NCBI RefSeq assembly: GCF_009909205.1
Contig: NZ_JAAAPN010000007.1
Span: forward strand, 1 to 64,000
Direction of reading: 5' to 3'
DNA: 64,000 nt
Origin: Aquabacterium fontiphilum
GTDB lineage: Bacteria > Pseudomonadota > Gammaproteobacteria > Burkholderiales > Burkholderiaceae_C
Part shown: one piece after another, positions 38,742 through 50,681 of the stretch
Layout: each line of letters opens with the position of its first letter
How positions within the stretch are numbered: the stretch's first letter is position 1
Translations under genes and position numbers: made by a program
The notes under the pieces: generated by a model
Databases searched by the model: none
Told to the model about the DNA's origin: nothing
The model's input: only the letters and a program-made list of their open reading frames with translations

Positions 38742-39239
38742 TCAGGGCTTGTTGCCGGTCGGGAACGGCCAGGCAGCTTGCGGGCTCAGGGTGGTCTTGG
38801 CCGCAGGGGCAGGCTTGGAAGGAGCGGGCTTCTTGGCCGCTGCCTTCTTGGCCGGAGCCGCCTTCTTGGGAGCGGCAGCCTTGGGCGTTGCCGCCTTCTT
38901 CACCGCAGCCTTCTTGGCGGGTGCGGCCTTCTTCACGGCGGCCTTTTTGGCCGGTGCGGCAGCCTTCTTGGGTGCAACAGCCTTCTTCGCCGGTGCAGCG
39001 GCCTTCTTCACCACAGCCTTCTTGGCGGGTGCGGCCTTCTTCACGGCGGCTTTCTTGGCTGGTGCAGCCTTCTTCACGGCGGCTTTCTTGGCCGGTGCAG
39101 CCTTCTTGGGTGCTGCAGCCTTCTTGGCCGGAGCGGCCGCCTTCTTCACGGCGGCTTTCTTTGCGGGCGCAGCCTTCTTCACAGCGGCCTTCTTGGCCGG
39201 GGCGGCTTTCTTAGCTGCCACTTTCTTCGCAGTTGCCAT
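38742..39239 (-). CDS. Histone H1-like Lys/Ala-rich DNA-binding protein
   Basis: A 165-residue basic protein built from repeated K-K-A-A-P-A and K-K-A-A-V units between about residues 5 and 140, ending in a non-repetitive tail with W-P-F-P-T. This resembles AlgP/HctB-type histone H1-like proteins that bind DNA non-specifically and compact the nucleoid. The ATG at 39239 is preceded by AAGGAGAT; the longer frame of 189 residues has no such site. The coding DNA contains many near-identical 15-36 base direct repeats, so copy number may vary between strains. Monocistronic with its own terminator. Confidence 0.88.
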   Translation of the reverse strand: MATAKKVAAKKAAPAKKAAVKKAAPAKKAAVKKAAAPAKKAAAPKKAAPAKKAAVKKAAPAKKAAVKKAAPAKKAVVKKAAAPAKKAVAPKKAAAPAKKAAVKKAAPAKKAAVKKAATPKAAAPKKAAPAKKAAAKKPAPSKPAPAAKTTLSPQAAWPFPTGNKP

Positions 39240-39396
39240 ACGGATCTCCTTGATCAAGTTGCAAAGAGCACTGTGCTGCTGTCTGGCAACACAGGATTCA
39301 CCACCCGACACCCCCTAGGATCTGAGTGCGGTGCAGTGAATGGGGTAGGCCGGTCAGGCCTGAACGGGTGATCCGGTGCTCTTTGCGGCACGTTGA

Positions 39397-40557
39397 TCAG
39401 TCCCAGGACAGGGCCCCGCCCGACTGGTATTCAATGACGCGGGTTTCGAAGAAATTGCGTTCCTTCTTCAGGTCGATCATCTCGCTCATCCACGGGAAGG
39501 GGTTCTCTTCGTTGGGGAAGAGCTCCTCCAGTCCGATCTGGACGGCGCGGCGGTTGGCGATGTAACGCAGGTAGCCCTTGAACATCGACGCATTCAGACC
39601 GAGCACGCCGCGCGGCATGGTGTCTTCAGCGTAGCGGTACTCGAGTTCGACTGCTTTGATGAACAGCGCCTTGATTTCGGCCTTGAATTCAGGCGTCCAC
39701 AGGTGCGGGTTCTCCAGCTTGAGTTGGTTGATCAGGTCGATGCCGAAGTTGCAGTGCATCGACTCGTCGCGCAGGATGTACTGGTACTGCTCAGCGGCGC
39801 CCGTCATCTTGTTCTGACGGCCCAGGGCCAGGATCTGCGTGAAGCCCACGTAGAAGAACAGGCCTTCCATCAGGCAGGCGAAGACGATCAGCGACTTCAG
39901 CAGCGTCTGGTCGTTCTCGGTGGTGCCGGTCTTGAAGTTCGGGTCCATGATCGCGTCGATGAACGGGATCAGGAACTCGTCCTTGTCGCGGATGGACTGG
40001 ATTTCGTTGTACGCGTTGAAGATCTCGGACTCATCCAGACCCAGGCTCTCAACGATGTACTGATAGGCGTGCGTGTGGATGGCCTCTTCAAAGGCCTGAC
40101 GCAGCAGGAACTGGCGACATTCGGGCGCCGTGATGTGGCGGTAGGTGCCCAGCGTGATGTTGTTGGCAGCCAGCGAGTCGGCGGTGACGAAGAAGCCGAG
40201 GTTGCGCTTGATGATGCGGCGCTCGTCTTCGCTCAGGCCGTTCGGGTCCTTCCACAGCGCGATGTCGCGAGACATGTTGATCTCTTGCGGCATCCAGTGG
40301 TTGGCGCAAGTGGCCAGATACTTTTCCCAGGCCCACTTGTACTTGAAGGGCACCAGCTGGTTGACATCGGTCTGACCATTGATGATGCGCTTGTCGGCCA
40401 CGTTCACGCGACGCGAGGTGCCGCCGGAAGCAGCTGTGGAAGCCGATGCAGCGGGCGATGCGGAGACAGGGGTGCCGCGCACATCGTCGCGCGATGTGGC
40501 TGCAAAGCCTTGAGGCTTGGATGAGGATTTGGACGAATCGTCTTCCCAGACCAACAT
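39397..40557 (-). CDS. nrdB: Ribonucleoside-diphosphate reductase class Ia, beta subunit
   Basis: Carries the di-iron/tyrosyl radical cofactor that NrdA uses to reduce ribonucleotides. The 386-residue protein shows the iron ligands in order: D in F-F-V-T-A-D-S, E and H in F-E-E-A-I-H-T-H with the radical Tyr in the following A-Y, E in L-M-E-G-L-F, and E/H in R-D-E-S-M-H. The N-terminus has about 50 extra Ser/Ala-rich residues. Start ATG 40557 has AGGAT eight bases upstream; ATG 40566 is an alternative. nrdA lies upstream on the same strand with a 226-base gap. Confidence 0.96.
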   Translation of the reverse strand: MLVWEDDSSKSSSKPQGFAATSRDDVRGTPVSASPAASASTAASGGTSRRVNVADKRIINGQTDVNQLVPFKYKWAWEKYLATCANHWMPQEINMSRDIALWKDPNGLSEDERRIIKRNLGFFVTADSLAANNITLGTYRHITAPECRQFLLRQAFEEAIHTHAYQYIVESLGLDESEIFNAYNEIQSIRDKDEFLIPFIDAIMDPNFKTGTTENDQTLLKSLIVFACLMEGLFFYVGFTQILALGRQNKMTGAAEQYQYILRDESMHCNFGIDLINQLKLENPHLWTPEFKAEIKALFIKAVELEYRYAEDTMPRGVLGLNASMFKGYLRYIANRRAVQIGLEELFPNEENPFPWMSEMIDLKKERNFFETRVIEYQSGGALSWD

Positions 40558-40783
40558 GGTTGACATCCTATGAAGGTGGATTATGGAAGGGTGTTGTGAA
40601 AAACACCAAGTACTTCTTGACATTGCGGACCAGTGGTTGTTGCTGGCTTGCATCGGACATCAGGCGATCAGGCCGCGACGCACGTGCTTGCAATGTCTTC
40701 ATGAAAGGGCCCGCACGCATGCGCATCATGCGGGCTGATCACCCGGAAAGCCCGTGTTCATCGGGGTTTCCGGGCGATGGGGT

Positions 40784-43684
<2,901 letters not shown>

Positions 43685-43774
43685 GTGTATCCCTTTGAAG
43701 ACGTGGGGCCGGCCAGGGTCAGGACGGCCCGACGAAACGGGTCCCTCCACATGGTCGGAGGGGGAACGACGAGG

Positions 43775-43790
43775 ACACTAGATCTGGTGT
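43775..43790. promoter_or_regulatory. NrdR box 1
   Basis: ACACTAGATCTGGTGT is a 16-base near-palindrome matching the NrdR consensus (ACAC-W-A-T-A-T-x-T-W-GTGT form) closely. It lies upstream of nrdA and is paired with a second box exactly 31 bases away. Confidence 0.78.
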
Positions 43791-43805
43791 TCGGGTTGCG
43801 TTTTG

Positions 43806-43821
43806 GCGCTACCCATAGTGT
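43806..43821. promoter_or_regulatory. NrdR box 2
   Basis: GCGCTACCCATAGTGT matches the NrdR palindrome in 11 of 16 positions, with one half site (ATAGTGT) perfect. Its 31-base offset from box 1 equals three helical turns, the spacing known for tandem NrdR sites. It probably overlaps the nrdA promoter. Confidence 0.68.
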
Positions 43822-43935
43822 CTGAGCGGCACTATAACGCCTTTTTACGAGACCGGCGAGGCCGCGTTGTGAACTGCGGGAAATCGCGGAGAGGCATCGT
43901 CCGGATGGCGCGTTGCGCAGCGTCGACGCAGGCGT

Positions 43936-44529
43936 TCAGCTCGTCGAAAAATGTCCGGGAAACCGCTGCGCAGGCCACCCTGCCAGGGTCTGCAGAAGTG
44001 ACCAGTCAAAGCCGGAGCCAGGGTCGGCCTTGCGGCCCGGCGCGATGTGTTCATGCCCAACGACACCGGCCAGCGGCCACTGATCGTGGATGTCGCGCAA
44101 CAGGGCCGCGAGCGCGGTGTACTGCGACGGCTCGAACTGCCCGCCTTCAAGGCCCTCCAGTTCGATGCCGACGCTGAAATCGTTGCAATTGTCCCGCCCC
44201 CGCCAGCACGATCGACCGGCGTGCCAGGCCCGGTCGCTGACCGAGACGAACTGGATCACCTCGCCGTTGCGTCGGATCAGGAAATGGGCCGAGACTTCCA
44301 GCCCGCGAATCTGTTCGAAGTAGGGGTGGGCCGACCAGTCGAGCTGGTTGGTGAACAGCTGGATGATCTCCGGCCCGCCAAACACGCCCGGCGGCAGGCT
44401 GATCGAGTGCACCACGGCCAGATCGATCGGGCCGCCCTGGGGGCGCGGTCCGAAGTTGGGCGAGGGATGGCGCGTGGCGCGGCGGTGCCAGCCGGCATCC
44501 CAGATTGGCTCAGGCGCTGGCATCGCCAT
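43936..44529 (-). CDS. ampD: 1,6-anhydro-N-acetylmuramyl-L-alanine amidase AmpD
   Basis: Cytosolic zinc amidase that releases peptide from recycled anhydro-muropeptides, and thereby lowers AmpR-dependent beta-lactamase induction. The 197-residue length and lack of signal peptide fit AmpD rather than the periplasmic paralogs. Zinc ligand segments are V-V-H-S near residue 40, and V-V-G-H-E-H-I-A-P-G-R-K-x-D-P-G near residue 160. The start overlaps the end of pilR by 20 bases on the same strand, so it is probably translated from the pilSR transcript. Confidence 0.95.
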   Translation of the reverse strand: MAMPAPEPIWDAGWHRRATRHPSPNFGPRPQGGPIDLAVVHSISLPPGVFGGPEIIQLFTNQLDWSAHPYFEQIRGLEVSAHFLIRRNGEVIQFVSVSDRAWHAGRSCWRGRDNCNDFSVGIELEGLEGGQFEPSQYTALAALLRDIHDQWPLAGVVGHEHIAPGRKADPGSGFDWSLLQTLAGWPAQRFPGHFSTS

Positions 44530-46105
44530 CGGCCTCGGGTTCGAAGCGCTCGCCCAGCGTCACGCCCTGATCGGTTACCTGCACACCCAGCCGCGCCATG
44601 CGGTAGCGGATTTGCCGCAACGACAAGCCCAGGCTCGCAGCTGCCGCGGTGCGGTTGAGGCGATGCTGTTCGAGGGCACGCACCAGGATGTCCCGCTCGA
44701 CCTGATCCAGATGGGATACCAGATCGCTGGGCAGGGGGGCGGCGAGGGGCGGGGTGTCTGCGCTCAGGCGTGCGGAGGGAGTAGGGGCCGCTGGGACACC
44801 CGTGGCGTCTGCGGTCGGCGTGCCGGATGCGGCTTGGGGCGAGGCCGGTACCGTCAGGCCGAGGTCTGACGCTGAGAGCGTGACGCTGTTGCTCAATGCC
44901 ACCGCGCGCTGCAGCAGGTTCTCGAGCTCGCGCACATTGCCTGGAAAGCGGTGAGCGGCGAGCGCCTGCTGCGCGTCGGCGCCCAGGCGCGGCGTGTCGC
45001 GCAGGTGGTTCTCTTGCGCCAGGCGCGTCAAAATGCGTTCGCACAGCAGCGGCAGGTCTTCCGGGCGTTCTCTCAGTGCCGGCAGGCTGATCTGGATGAC
45101 GTTGAGCCGGTAGTACAGATCCTGCCGGAAGCGCTGGGCCTGCACCTCATCGGGCAGGTGTTTGTGGGTGGCGCTGATCACGCGCACGTCCACCGGCGTC
45201 TCCTGCGTCCAGCCAATGCCGCGCACGGCCCGCTCCTGAATGGCCCGCAGCAGCTTGGACTGCATGGCCAGGGGAAGATCGCCGATCTCGTCCAGGAACA
45301 GGGTGCCACCTTCGGCGGCCTGGAAGAAGCCGATGCGGTCTTCCTGCGCGCCGGTGAACGAGCCCCTGCGGTAGCCGAAGAACTCGGCCTCCAGCAGATG
45401 CTCGGGGATGGCGCCGCAGTTGACCGCCACGAAGGGGCCGTTGCGCCGGTCGCTATGGTCGTGGATGGCGCGAGCGACCAGCTCCTTGCCGGTGCCGGAT
45501 TCGCCTGAGATGAAGACGGGCGCCATGCTGCGTGCGACCTTGTCGATCAGCACGCGTACCTGCTGGATGGCCGGGCTGTGGCCCAGCAGCTGGCGGCCCG
45601 CGCCACGGGCGGTGTCCGTTGCTGCCGGGGCTGCCGAAACAGCAGGGCAGGCTGATGACGGTGTGACGACTGCTGCCGTTTCGGACGCGCCTGCTTCCGC
45701 AGCGCGGGCATCGGTCTGAGCCAGCGAGCCATGGCGGCCCAGCGCCGAGGCGACCACCTGCCGGAACTGCTTGAGGTCGACCGGTTTGGTCAGGTAGTCG
45801 TAGGCACCGGCCTTGAGCGCGCTGACCGCATTCTCGGCCGAGCCGTAGGCCGTGATCACGATGACCTTGTCCTGACGCTGGTGGGCGTCGAGCCACTGGA
45901 TGACCTCCAGCCCCAGCCCATCGGGCAGCCGCATGTCGGAGATCACGCAGCCGTAGGGGCCTTCCTGCAGACACTGCAGCGCCTCACTCACCGAGCCGGC
46001 CGTGTCGACATGGTGGCCCTCGCGCAGCAGCGTGAGCTCGTACAGGGTTCGCAGGTCCGGCTCGTCATCAATGACAAGCAGCTTCTGGCCAAGGGCTGGG
46101 GTCAT
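44510..46105 (-). CDS. pilR: Sigma-54-dependent response regulator PilR-like
   Basis: A 531-residue NtrC-family activator: receiver domain (acceptor Asp near residue 57 in V-I-S-D-M-R-L-P), AAA+ domain with Walker A G-E-S-G-T-G-K-E and the sigma-54 contact loop G-S-F-T-G-A, and a Fis-type helix-turn-helix at the C-terminus. In related bacteria PilR switches on pilin transcription. The linker between AAA+ and HTH carries an unusually long Ala/Pro/Thr stretch of about 50 residues. Its ATG overlaps the pilS stop by four bases, so the two are coupled. Type IV pilus genes are not in the window; the name rests on sequence type and conserved gene order. Confidence 0.87.
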   Translation of the reverse strand: MTPALGQKLLVIDDEPDLRTLYELTLLREGHHVDTAGSVSEALQCLQEGPYGCVISDMRLPDGLGLEVIQWLDAHQRQDKVIVITAYGSAENAVSALKAGAYDYLTKPVDLKQFRQVVASALGRHGSLAQTDARAAEAGASETAAVVTPSSACPAVSAAPAATDTARGAGRQLLGHSPAIQQVRVLIDKVARSMAPVFISGESGTGKELVARAIHDHSDRRNGPFVAVNCGAIPEHLLEAEFFGYRRGSFTGAQEDRIGFFQAAEGGTLFLDEIGDLPLAMQSKLLRAIQERAVRGIGWTQETPVDVRVISATHKHLPDEVQAQRFRQDLYYRLNVIQISLPALRERPEDLPLLCERILTRLAQENHLRDTPRLGADAQQALAAHRFPGNVRELENLLQRAVALSNSVTLSASDLGLTVPASPQAASGTPTADATGVPAAPTPSARLSADTPPLAAPLPSDLVSHLDQVERDILVRALEQHRLNRTAAAASLGLSLRQIRYRMARLGVQVTDQGVTLGERFEPEADGDASA

Positions 46106-47931
46106 GGGTCGGTCGCAGGCGGCGCGGGCTCCACCGGGAGTGTCAGAAAGAACTCATTGCGGTGCCGCACGGAGGGCGGGTGTTGCCGGTAATCGATGCT
46201 GGCGCCATGGCGCTCGCACAGTTCGCGGCAAATATACAGGCCCAGGCCCGTACCACGGCTGCTGGTCGAGAAGAAGGGCTCGAAGAGGGCACGCTCATGC
46301 TCGGGCGCAATCGCTTCGCCATCGTTGCTGACCGACACCATGAGCAGGTCATGGCCGGCGTGACCGGGCAGCCAGCGCAGGCTGACCAGCAAGGCCCCTG
46401 GGTGGCCGCTGTGGTAGCGCAAGGCATTGTCCAACAGGTTGACCAGCACGCGGTGCAGGTGTTCGGGCTCGAAGCGGGCGCGAATGGCGCGTTGCGCCAT
46501 CACCTGCGGGGTGTTGCCGAGATCGACCTCCAGCAGGCTGTCTTCACCTTGACCAAGGCCGTGCATGCCACGCCATTCGTTGCAGATGGCTACCACCTGC
46601 GCCACCGGTTCGATCAGGGGGGCGGGCGGCCGCACGCCCGGCGCCACGGCCAGAATGTCGTTGACGATGTGTTTGAGGCGGGCCACATTGGCGGCAATCA
46701 TGCCGGTCAGACGGCGCTGCGTCGGGCTCAGCGGGTCTTCTTCCAGCAGTGCGTTGGCTTGTGCGATGGCCGCGAGCGGGTTGCGGATCTCGTGGGCAAT
46801 GCCGGCCGACATGCGGCCCATGGCCGCCAGCTTGGCCTGACGCTCGCGTGCGCGCACGGTGCGCAGGTCTTCGAGCAGCACGACGCACATGGCTTCTGCG
46901 TGCCGCTCGTCATGGCCCCGCGTGAAGCGCAGTCGCACCCGCAGGTTGCGCACGCTCTGGTCATCGAACCGCAGGGCAAGTTCCTGGCCGTCGTCTTCCG
47001 TGCGGCGCTCGCTGGCTCCGCGGTCGATGGCCATCGTCAGCGGGGCCCATGCGGGTACGCCCCGCAGACGAAACGGCGCCGGCTCGGTCATGCCCTGGGC
47101 GGCCAGCAACCGCCGGGCCGCCGGGTTGGCCGTGCGCACACGGCCTTGCCGGTCGACCACCATCACGCCGTCGCTCATCTCCTCGATCACCAGGCGATTC
47201 AGGCGCGCCTGCTGCCGCGCCATCTCGAGGCTGCCCCGCGCGCTGCGTTCTTCTCGCGCCAGCCGCGTCGAGAGCTCGGAGGCCAGCAGCGCGATCACGA
47301 ACAGGCCAAAGCCGGTGAGTCCGGCCTGGATCAGCATGGCCGCCGGTTGGGCCTGTCCTTGTCCCTGCACCCAGGCGGCGCTCAACAGCGTGATGGCTGC
47401 CGTGGCCACCACCCCGAGCGCCATGCCCCGCCTCAGCAGCACCGCCGCCATCAGCACGGGCAGCACCAGCAGTGCCTGCGAGTTCAGGTTGGGGCCGGTC
47501 AGGTGGTGCAGCAGCGCGAAGATGCCCAGGTCGACCCCGATGGTGGCCAGCGCCTGCGAGGCGCTGAGCGCAGCATCGTCACCGGGCCGCGGCTGTCGCA
47601 TGGCGGGCCAGCTCCAGGCCGCCATGGCCATCAGCGCATGCGTGGCGGCCAGCGCCAGCAGCCAGCCGGGCGGTGCGCTGCCCATGAAGCCGCTGATCAG
47701 CATCAGCGTGGCCAGCACGATCGAGACCGCCACGCGGGCGGTCAGGAAGGCGCGCAGGATGCGGTGAAACGATGGCCAGCTCGCCGCATTGAGCGCGGTG
47801 CCGGGACGGGCCGCAGCGTCGGCGGGCCCGGGTGCGGGTGTCTGGACGCTGTGCGGCCAGATGCCGGTGCTGTCCTCGTCCAGTGAGCCGAACCAGGAGC
47901 CCTGATCCGTGCGGGACGAGGGGTCAGCCAT
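46102..47931 (-). CDS. pilS: Sensor histidine kinase PilS-like
   Basis: A 609-residue membrane kinase. After a hydrophilic N-terminus of about 55 residues come about six membrane helices (to about residue 245). A PAS domain, HisKA (H-E-I-R-N-P near residue 390) and HATPase with D-N-A-L-R-Y and S-R-G-T-G-L-G-L follow. This layout matches PilS. The ATG at 47931 lies inside the end of the PP0621-type gene (eight-base overlap), and the stop overlaps pilR. ccsA-like, PP0621, pilS, pilR and ampD thus form one tightly packed run. Confidence 0.87.
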   Translation of the reverse strand: MADPSSRTDQGSWFGSLDEDSTGIWPHSVQTPAPGPADAAARPGTALNAASWPSFHRILRAFLTARVAVSIVLATLMLISGFMGSAPPGWLLALAATHALMAMAAWSWPAMRQPRPGDDAALSASQALATIGVDLGIFALLHHLTGPNLNSQALLVLPVLMAAVLLRRGMALGVVATAAITLLSAAWVQGQGQAQPAAMLIQAGLTGFGLFVIALLASELSTRLAREERSARGSLEMARQQARLNRLVIEEMSDGVMVVDRQGRVRTANPAARRLLAAQGMTEPAPFRLRGVPAWAPLTMAIDRGASERRTEDDGQELALRFDDQSVRNLRVRLRFTRGHDERHAEAMCVVLLEDLRTVRARERQAKLAAMGRMSAGIAHEIRNPLAAIAQANALLEEDPLSPTQRRLTGMIAANVARLKHIVNDILAVAPGVRPPAPLIEPVAQVVAICNEWRGMHGLGQGEDSLLEVDLGNTPQVMAQRAIRARFEPEHLHRVLVNLLDNALRYHSGHPGALLVSLRWLPGHAGHDLLMVSVSNDGEAIAPEHERALFEPFFSTSSRGTGLGLYICRELCERHGASIDYRQHPPSVRHRNEFFLTLPVEPAPPATDP

Positions 47932-48238
47932 GGGGTGCCCGGTCTGACGATGCCGGGCCCGCCTGGCGGTGGGCCTCGCAGCAGTACCGCTGGCCATCTG
48001 CACCCATGAGCGCCTCGTTCTGTGGCAGGTGGATGCCGCAGTGCCCGCAGCGCACCATCAGGCCGTGGGCGGGGGCGCCGGTCGGCGTGCCTGGTGCGTT
48101 CGGGCCCTTGGCGTCGGAGCTCTGGGCGGACGGGTGCTGAGCGGGTTGCTCGGGTGGGCGCGGGCGCCACAGCCGGCGCACCGCGGGCGAATACCACAGC
48201 CACACCAGCAAGAGCACAAGCAGCAGGTATTTCAGCAA
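47924..48238 (-). CDS. PP0621 family protein (small membrane-anchored zinc-ribbon-like protein)
   Basis: A 104-residue protein with one N-terminal membrane helix (L-L-K-Y-L-L-L-V-L-L-L-V-W) and a C-terminal C-G-H-C-G-I-H-L-P plus Y-C-C-E-x-H pattern, which looks like a small metal-binding site. This matches PP0621-type proteins that lie upstream of pilS in many betaproteobacteria; function is unknown. The start is TTG at 48238, chosen because GAGG lies five bases before it and the upstream gene stops next to it; ATG starts further upstream lie inside the CcsA-like gene. Confidence 0.78.
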   Translation of the reverse strand: MLKYLLLVLLLVWLWYSPAVRRLWRPRPPEQPAQHPSAQSSDAKGPNAPGTPTGAPAHGLMVRCGHCGIHLPQNEALMGADGQRYCCEAHRQAGPASSDRAPHG

Positions 48239-48239
48239 C

Positions 48240-49094
48240 TCAGCCTCCAGAGGTGCGGTTGAGCAGCACTTCGACCACGAAGCGCGAGCCCACATAGGCC
48301 AGCAGCAGCAGGCCCGAGCCCGCCATCAGCCACCGCGTGGCCTGGCGCCCGCGCCAGCCGAAGCGCAGCCGGCCCAACAGCAGCATGGCAAACACCAGCC
48401 AGGACAGGACCGAGAACACGGTCTTGTGGTCCCAGCGCCAGGGCTGCGCGAACACGGCGCCCAGCAGCAGGGTCAAGGTCAGCATCAGGAAGCCGGCGGC
48501 CACGAACTTCATCGTGAGCGACTCCAGTTGCAGCAGGGGCATGCCCAGGGCCTCACCGATCGGCGGCGGCATGGCTGCGGCGGCGCCACCCGGTTCGCGG
48601 CGCTGACGCAGCTGGCGCTCAGCGTGCCGCAGGAACACGGCGTGCAGCAGGGCGGCGCCAAAGAGCCCGTAGGCCGCCAGCCCCGTCAACCAGTGCAATG
48701 GCGCCCAGGTGCTGCCCGCCAGGGGTTGCGCCTTGCCCGGGAACAGCCACGCCAGCCCCACGGTCAGCAGCGCCAGCACGGCCAGCCAGCGGCGCACGGC
48801 CGGCCAGCCCAGGCGCCGGCTTTCCAGCGCGTAGACGGCCAGTACCACCCACAGCGTCATGGACAAGGCGGGGGCAAATCCGAACCGGCTGCTGCTGCCG
48901 GCCTCGGGTGGAAACACGTCCAGACCGAGGGCCACGCCCTGCGCCAGCCACCCCAGGGCGAGCACGGCCCAGACGCCACGCTCCTCCCGCGGGGCCGTGC
49001 GATGCGCGGCCACCGGCCACAGGGCGGCGACCAAATAAGCCAGGACGGCCAGACCCGACGGCCAGGTTGCATGAAGGGCGGGCGATAAAATCAT
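48240..49094 (-). CDS. CcsA/YpjD-type cytochrome c assembly membrane protein
   Basis: A 284-residue integral membrane protein with about eight helices and a conserved P-W-R-W-D-H-K segment near residue 224, the heme-handling loop of the CcsA superfamily. The short CcsA-like form without CcsB neighbours corresponds to YpjD, whose exact function is less certain than for true c-type cytochrome assembly factors. It is divergent from ffh with 34 bases between start codons, and leads the PP0621-pilS-pilR-ampD run. Confidence 0.87.
   Translation of the reverse strand: MILSPALHATWPSGLAVLAYLVAALWPVAAHRTAPREERGVWAVLALGWLAQGVALGLDVFPPEAGSSSRFGFAPALSMTLWVVLAVYALESRRLGWPAVRRWLAVLALLTVGLAWLFPGKAQPLAGSTWAPLHWLTGLAAYGLFGAALLHAVFLRHAERQLRQRREPGGAAAAMPPPIGEALGMPLLQLESLTMKFVAAGFLMLTLTLLLGAVFAQPWRWDHKTVFSVLSWLVFAMLLLGRLRFGWRGRQATRWLMAGSGLLLLAYVGSRFVVEVLLNRTSGG
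49086..49091 (+). promoter_or_regulatory. -10 element TAAAAT of ffh
   Basis: TAAAAT lies 37 bases before the ffh ATG and overlaps the first codons of the divergent CcsA-like gene. A -35 is not clear. Confidence 0.4.
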
Positions 49095-49128
49095 CCGATC
49101 AGTTTAAAAGAGCGCACGCGTCGATTTC

Positions 49129-50508
49129 ATGGCATCGAACCTCACAGAACGGCTGAGCCGGCTCGTCAAGACGATGCGGGGCCAGTCCCGTATCACGGAA
49201 TCCAACGTGCAGGACATGCTGCGAGAGGTGCGCATGGCGCTGCTCGAAGCCGACGTCGCCCTGCCGGTGGTGCGGGATTTCATTGCCCGGGTCAAGGACA
49301 AGGCCCTGGGTCAGGAGGTCGTCTCCTCGCTGACACCGGGGCAGGTGCTGGTCAGCATCGTCCAGAAGGAGCTCGCGGCCACGATGGGCGAAGGCGTGGC
49401 CGACCTCAATCTGGCCACCCAGCCGCCAGCCGTGATCCTGATGGCGGGCCTGCAGGGCGCGGGCAAGACGACCACCACGGCCAAACTGGCCAAGCACCTG
49501 ATCGAAAAGCGCAAGAAGAAAGTGCTGACGGTCTCGGCCGACGTCTACCGCCCTGCTGCCATCGAGCAGCTCAAGACCGTGACCGGCCAGGCCGGCGCCG
49601 AGTGGTTCCCGTCCGCGCCGGATCAGAAGCCCGCTGACATCGCCGCCGCAGCCATCGACCACGCCCGCCGCCATTACTTCGATGTGCTGCTCGTGGACAC
49701 GGCTGGTCGCCTGGCCATTGACGAGGCGCTGATGGCCGAGATCAAGGCCTTGCATGCGCAGCTCAACCCGGTCGAGACGCTGTTCGTGGTCGATGCCATG
49801 CAAGGCCAGGACGCGGTCAACACCGCCAAGGCCTTCAAGGAAGCCCTGCCGCTGACCGGCGTGGTTCTGACCAAGCTGGACGGCGACTCGCGCGGTGGCG
49901 CGGCGCTGTCGGTGCGTCAGGTCACGGGCGTGCCGATCAAGTTTGCCGGTGTGTCCGAGAAGATTGACGGCCTGGAGGTGTTCGATGCCGACCGCCATGC
50001 CGGCCGCGTGCTGGGCATGGGCGACATCGTGGCGCTGGTCGAGGAGGTGCAAAAGGGCGTCGACATGGCCGCCGCCCAGAAGCTGGCCGAGAAGGTGAAA
50101 TCGGGGGCCGATTTCACGTTCGAAGACTTCCTCATGCAGATCAGCCAGATGAAGAAGATGGGCGGGTTGTCGAGCCTGATGGACAAGCTGCCCAGCGAGC
50201 TGGCCGCCAAGGCCGGACAGGCCGACATGGATCGGGCCGAGCGCGACATGCGCCGCATGGAAGGCATCATCAATGCCATGACCGCCAAAGAGCGCCGCCA
50301 GCCCGCGCTGCTGATGGATGGCAAGAGCAAGGCCAGCCGCAAGCGCCGCATTGCCACGGGTGCCGGCGTGCAGATCCAGGATGTGAACCGCCTGCTCAAC
50401 CAGTTCGAGCAGATGCAGGGCATGATGAAAAAGATGAAGGGCGGCGGCCTGATGAAGATGATGAAGCGCATGGGTGGCATGAAGGGCCTGCCCGGCATGG
50501 GCCGCTGA
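49129..50508 (+). CDS. ffh: Signal recognition particle protein Ffh
   Basis: GTPase that with 4.5S RNA brings ribosomes making membrane proteins to FtsY. The 459-residue protein has the N domain, G domain (G-L-Q-G-A-G-K-T-T-T near residue 106, D-T-A-G-R, T-K-L-D-G) and a methionine-rich M domain at the C-terminus. The last 30 residues carry repeated M-K-K-M and G-G-M motifs. Its receptor ftsY lies about 1.2 kb away on the opposite strand. Confidence 0.97.
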   Translation: MASNLTERLSRLVKTMRGQSRITESNVQDMLREVRMALLEADVALPVVRDFIARVKDKALGQEVVSSLTPGQVLVSIVQKELAATMGEGVADLNLATQPPAVILMAGLQGAGKTTTTAKLAKHLIEKRKKKVLTVSADVYRPAAIEQLKTVTGQAGAEWFPSAPDQKPADIAAAAIDHARRHYFDVLLVDTAGRLAIDEALMAEIKALHAQLNPVETLFVVDAMQGQDAVNTAKAFKEALPLTGVVLTKLDGDSRGGAALSVRQVTGVPIKFAGVSEKIDGLEVFDADRHAGRVLGMGDIVALVEEVQKGVDMAAAQKLAEKVKSGADFTFEDFLMQISQMKKMGGLSSLMDKLPSELAAKAGQADMDRAERDMRRMEGIINAMTAKERRQPALLMDGKSKASRKRRIATGAGVQIQDVNRLLNQFEQMQGMMKKMKGGGLMKMMKRMGGMKGLPGMGR

Positions 50509-50681
50509 TACGGCTGCTCACAATCCCGCCGGATAACCCGGATGGCGTTTCCGGCGCCGCCTGTTAGCGTATGTCACTCTCGTGACGTGACGCTGCGCGG
50601 GCCTTCAGAAGGCTTGCCGCCTGCCGAATACAGGCAGGCCGCGTGTCGGCGCGACACGCTTGATGCAGAGAAGGCCCGAAG
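50509..50681. other. Intergenic stretch after ffh with hairpins
   Basis: Contains a small stem GCCTTC/GAAGGC (about 50601-50613) and a 7-bp stem GCCTGCC/GGCAGGC (50619-50639). No T-run follows, so termination by these is doubtful. They may cap the ffh mRNA or fold in the DUF2726 leader. Confidence 0.35.

Noticed and set aside
38760-39230. Repeats that might look like a CRISPR array
   Set aside because: Repeats are in frame with Lys/Ala units of a histone-like protein, with no unique spacers of constant length.
40740-40783. Hairpin CCCGGAAA/TTTCCGGG between nrdA and nrdB as terminator
   Set aside because: The loop is long and no T-run follows on the minus strand; termination cannot be supported.
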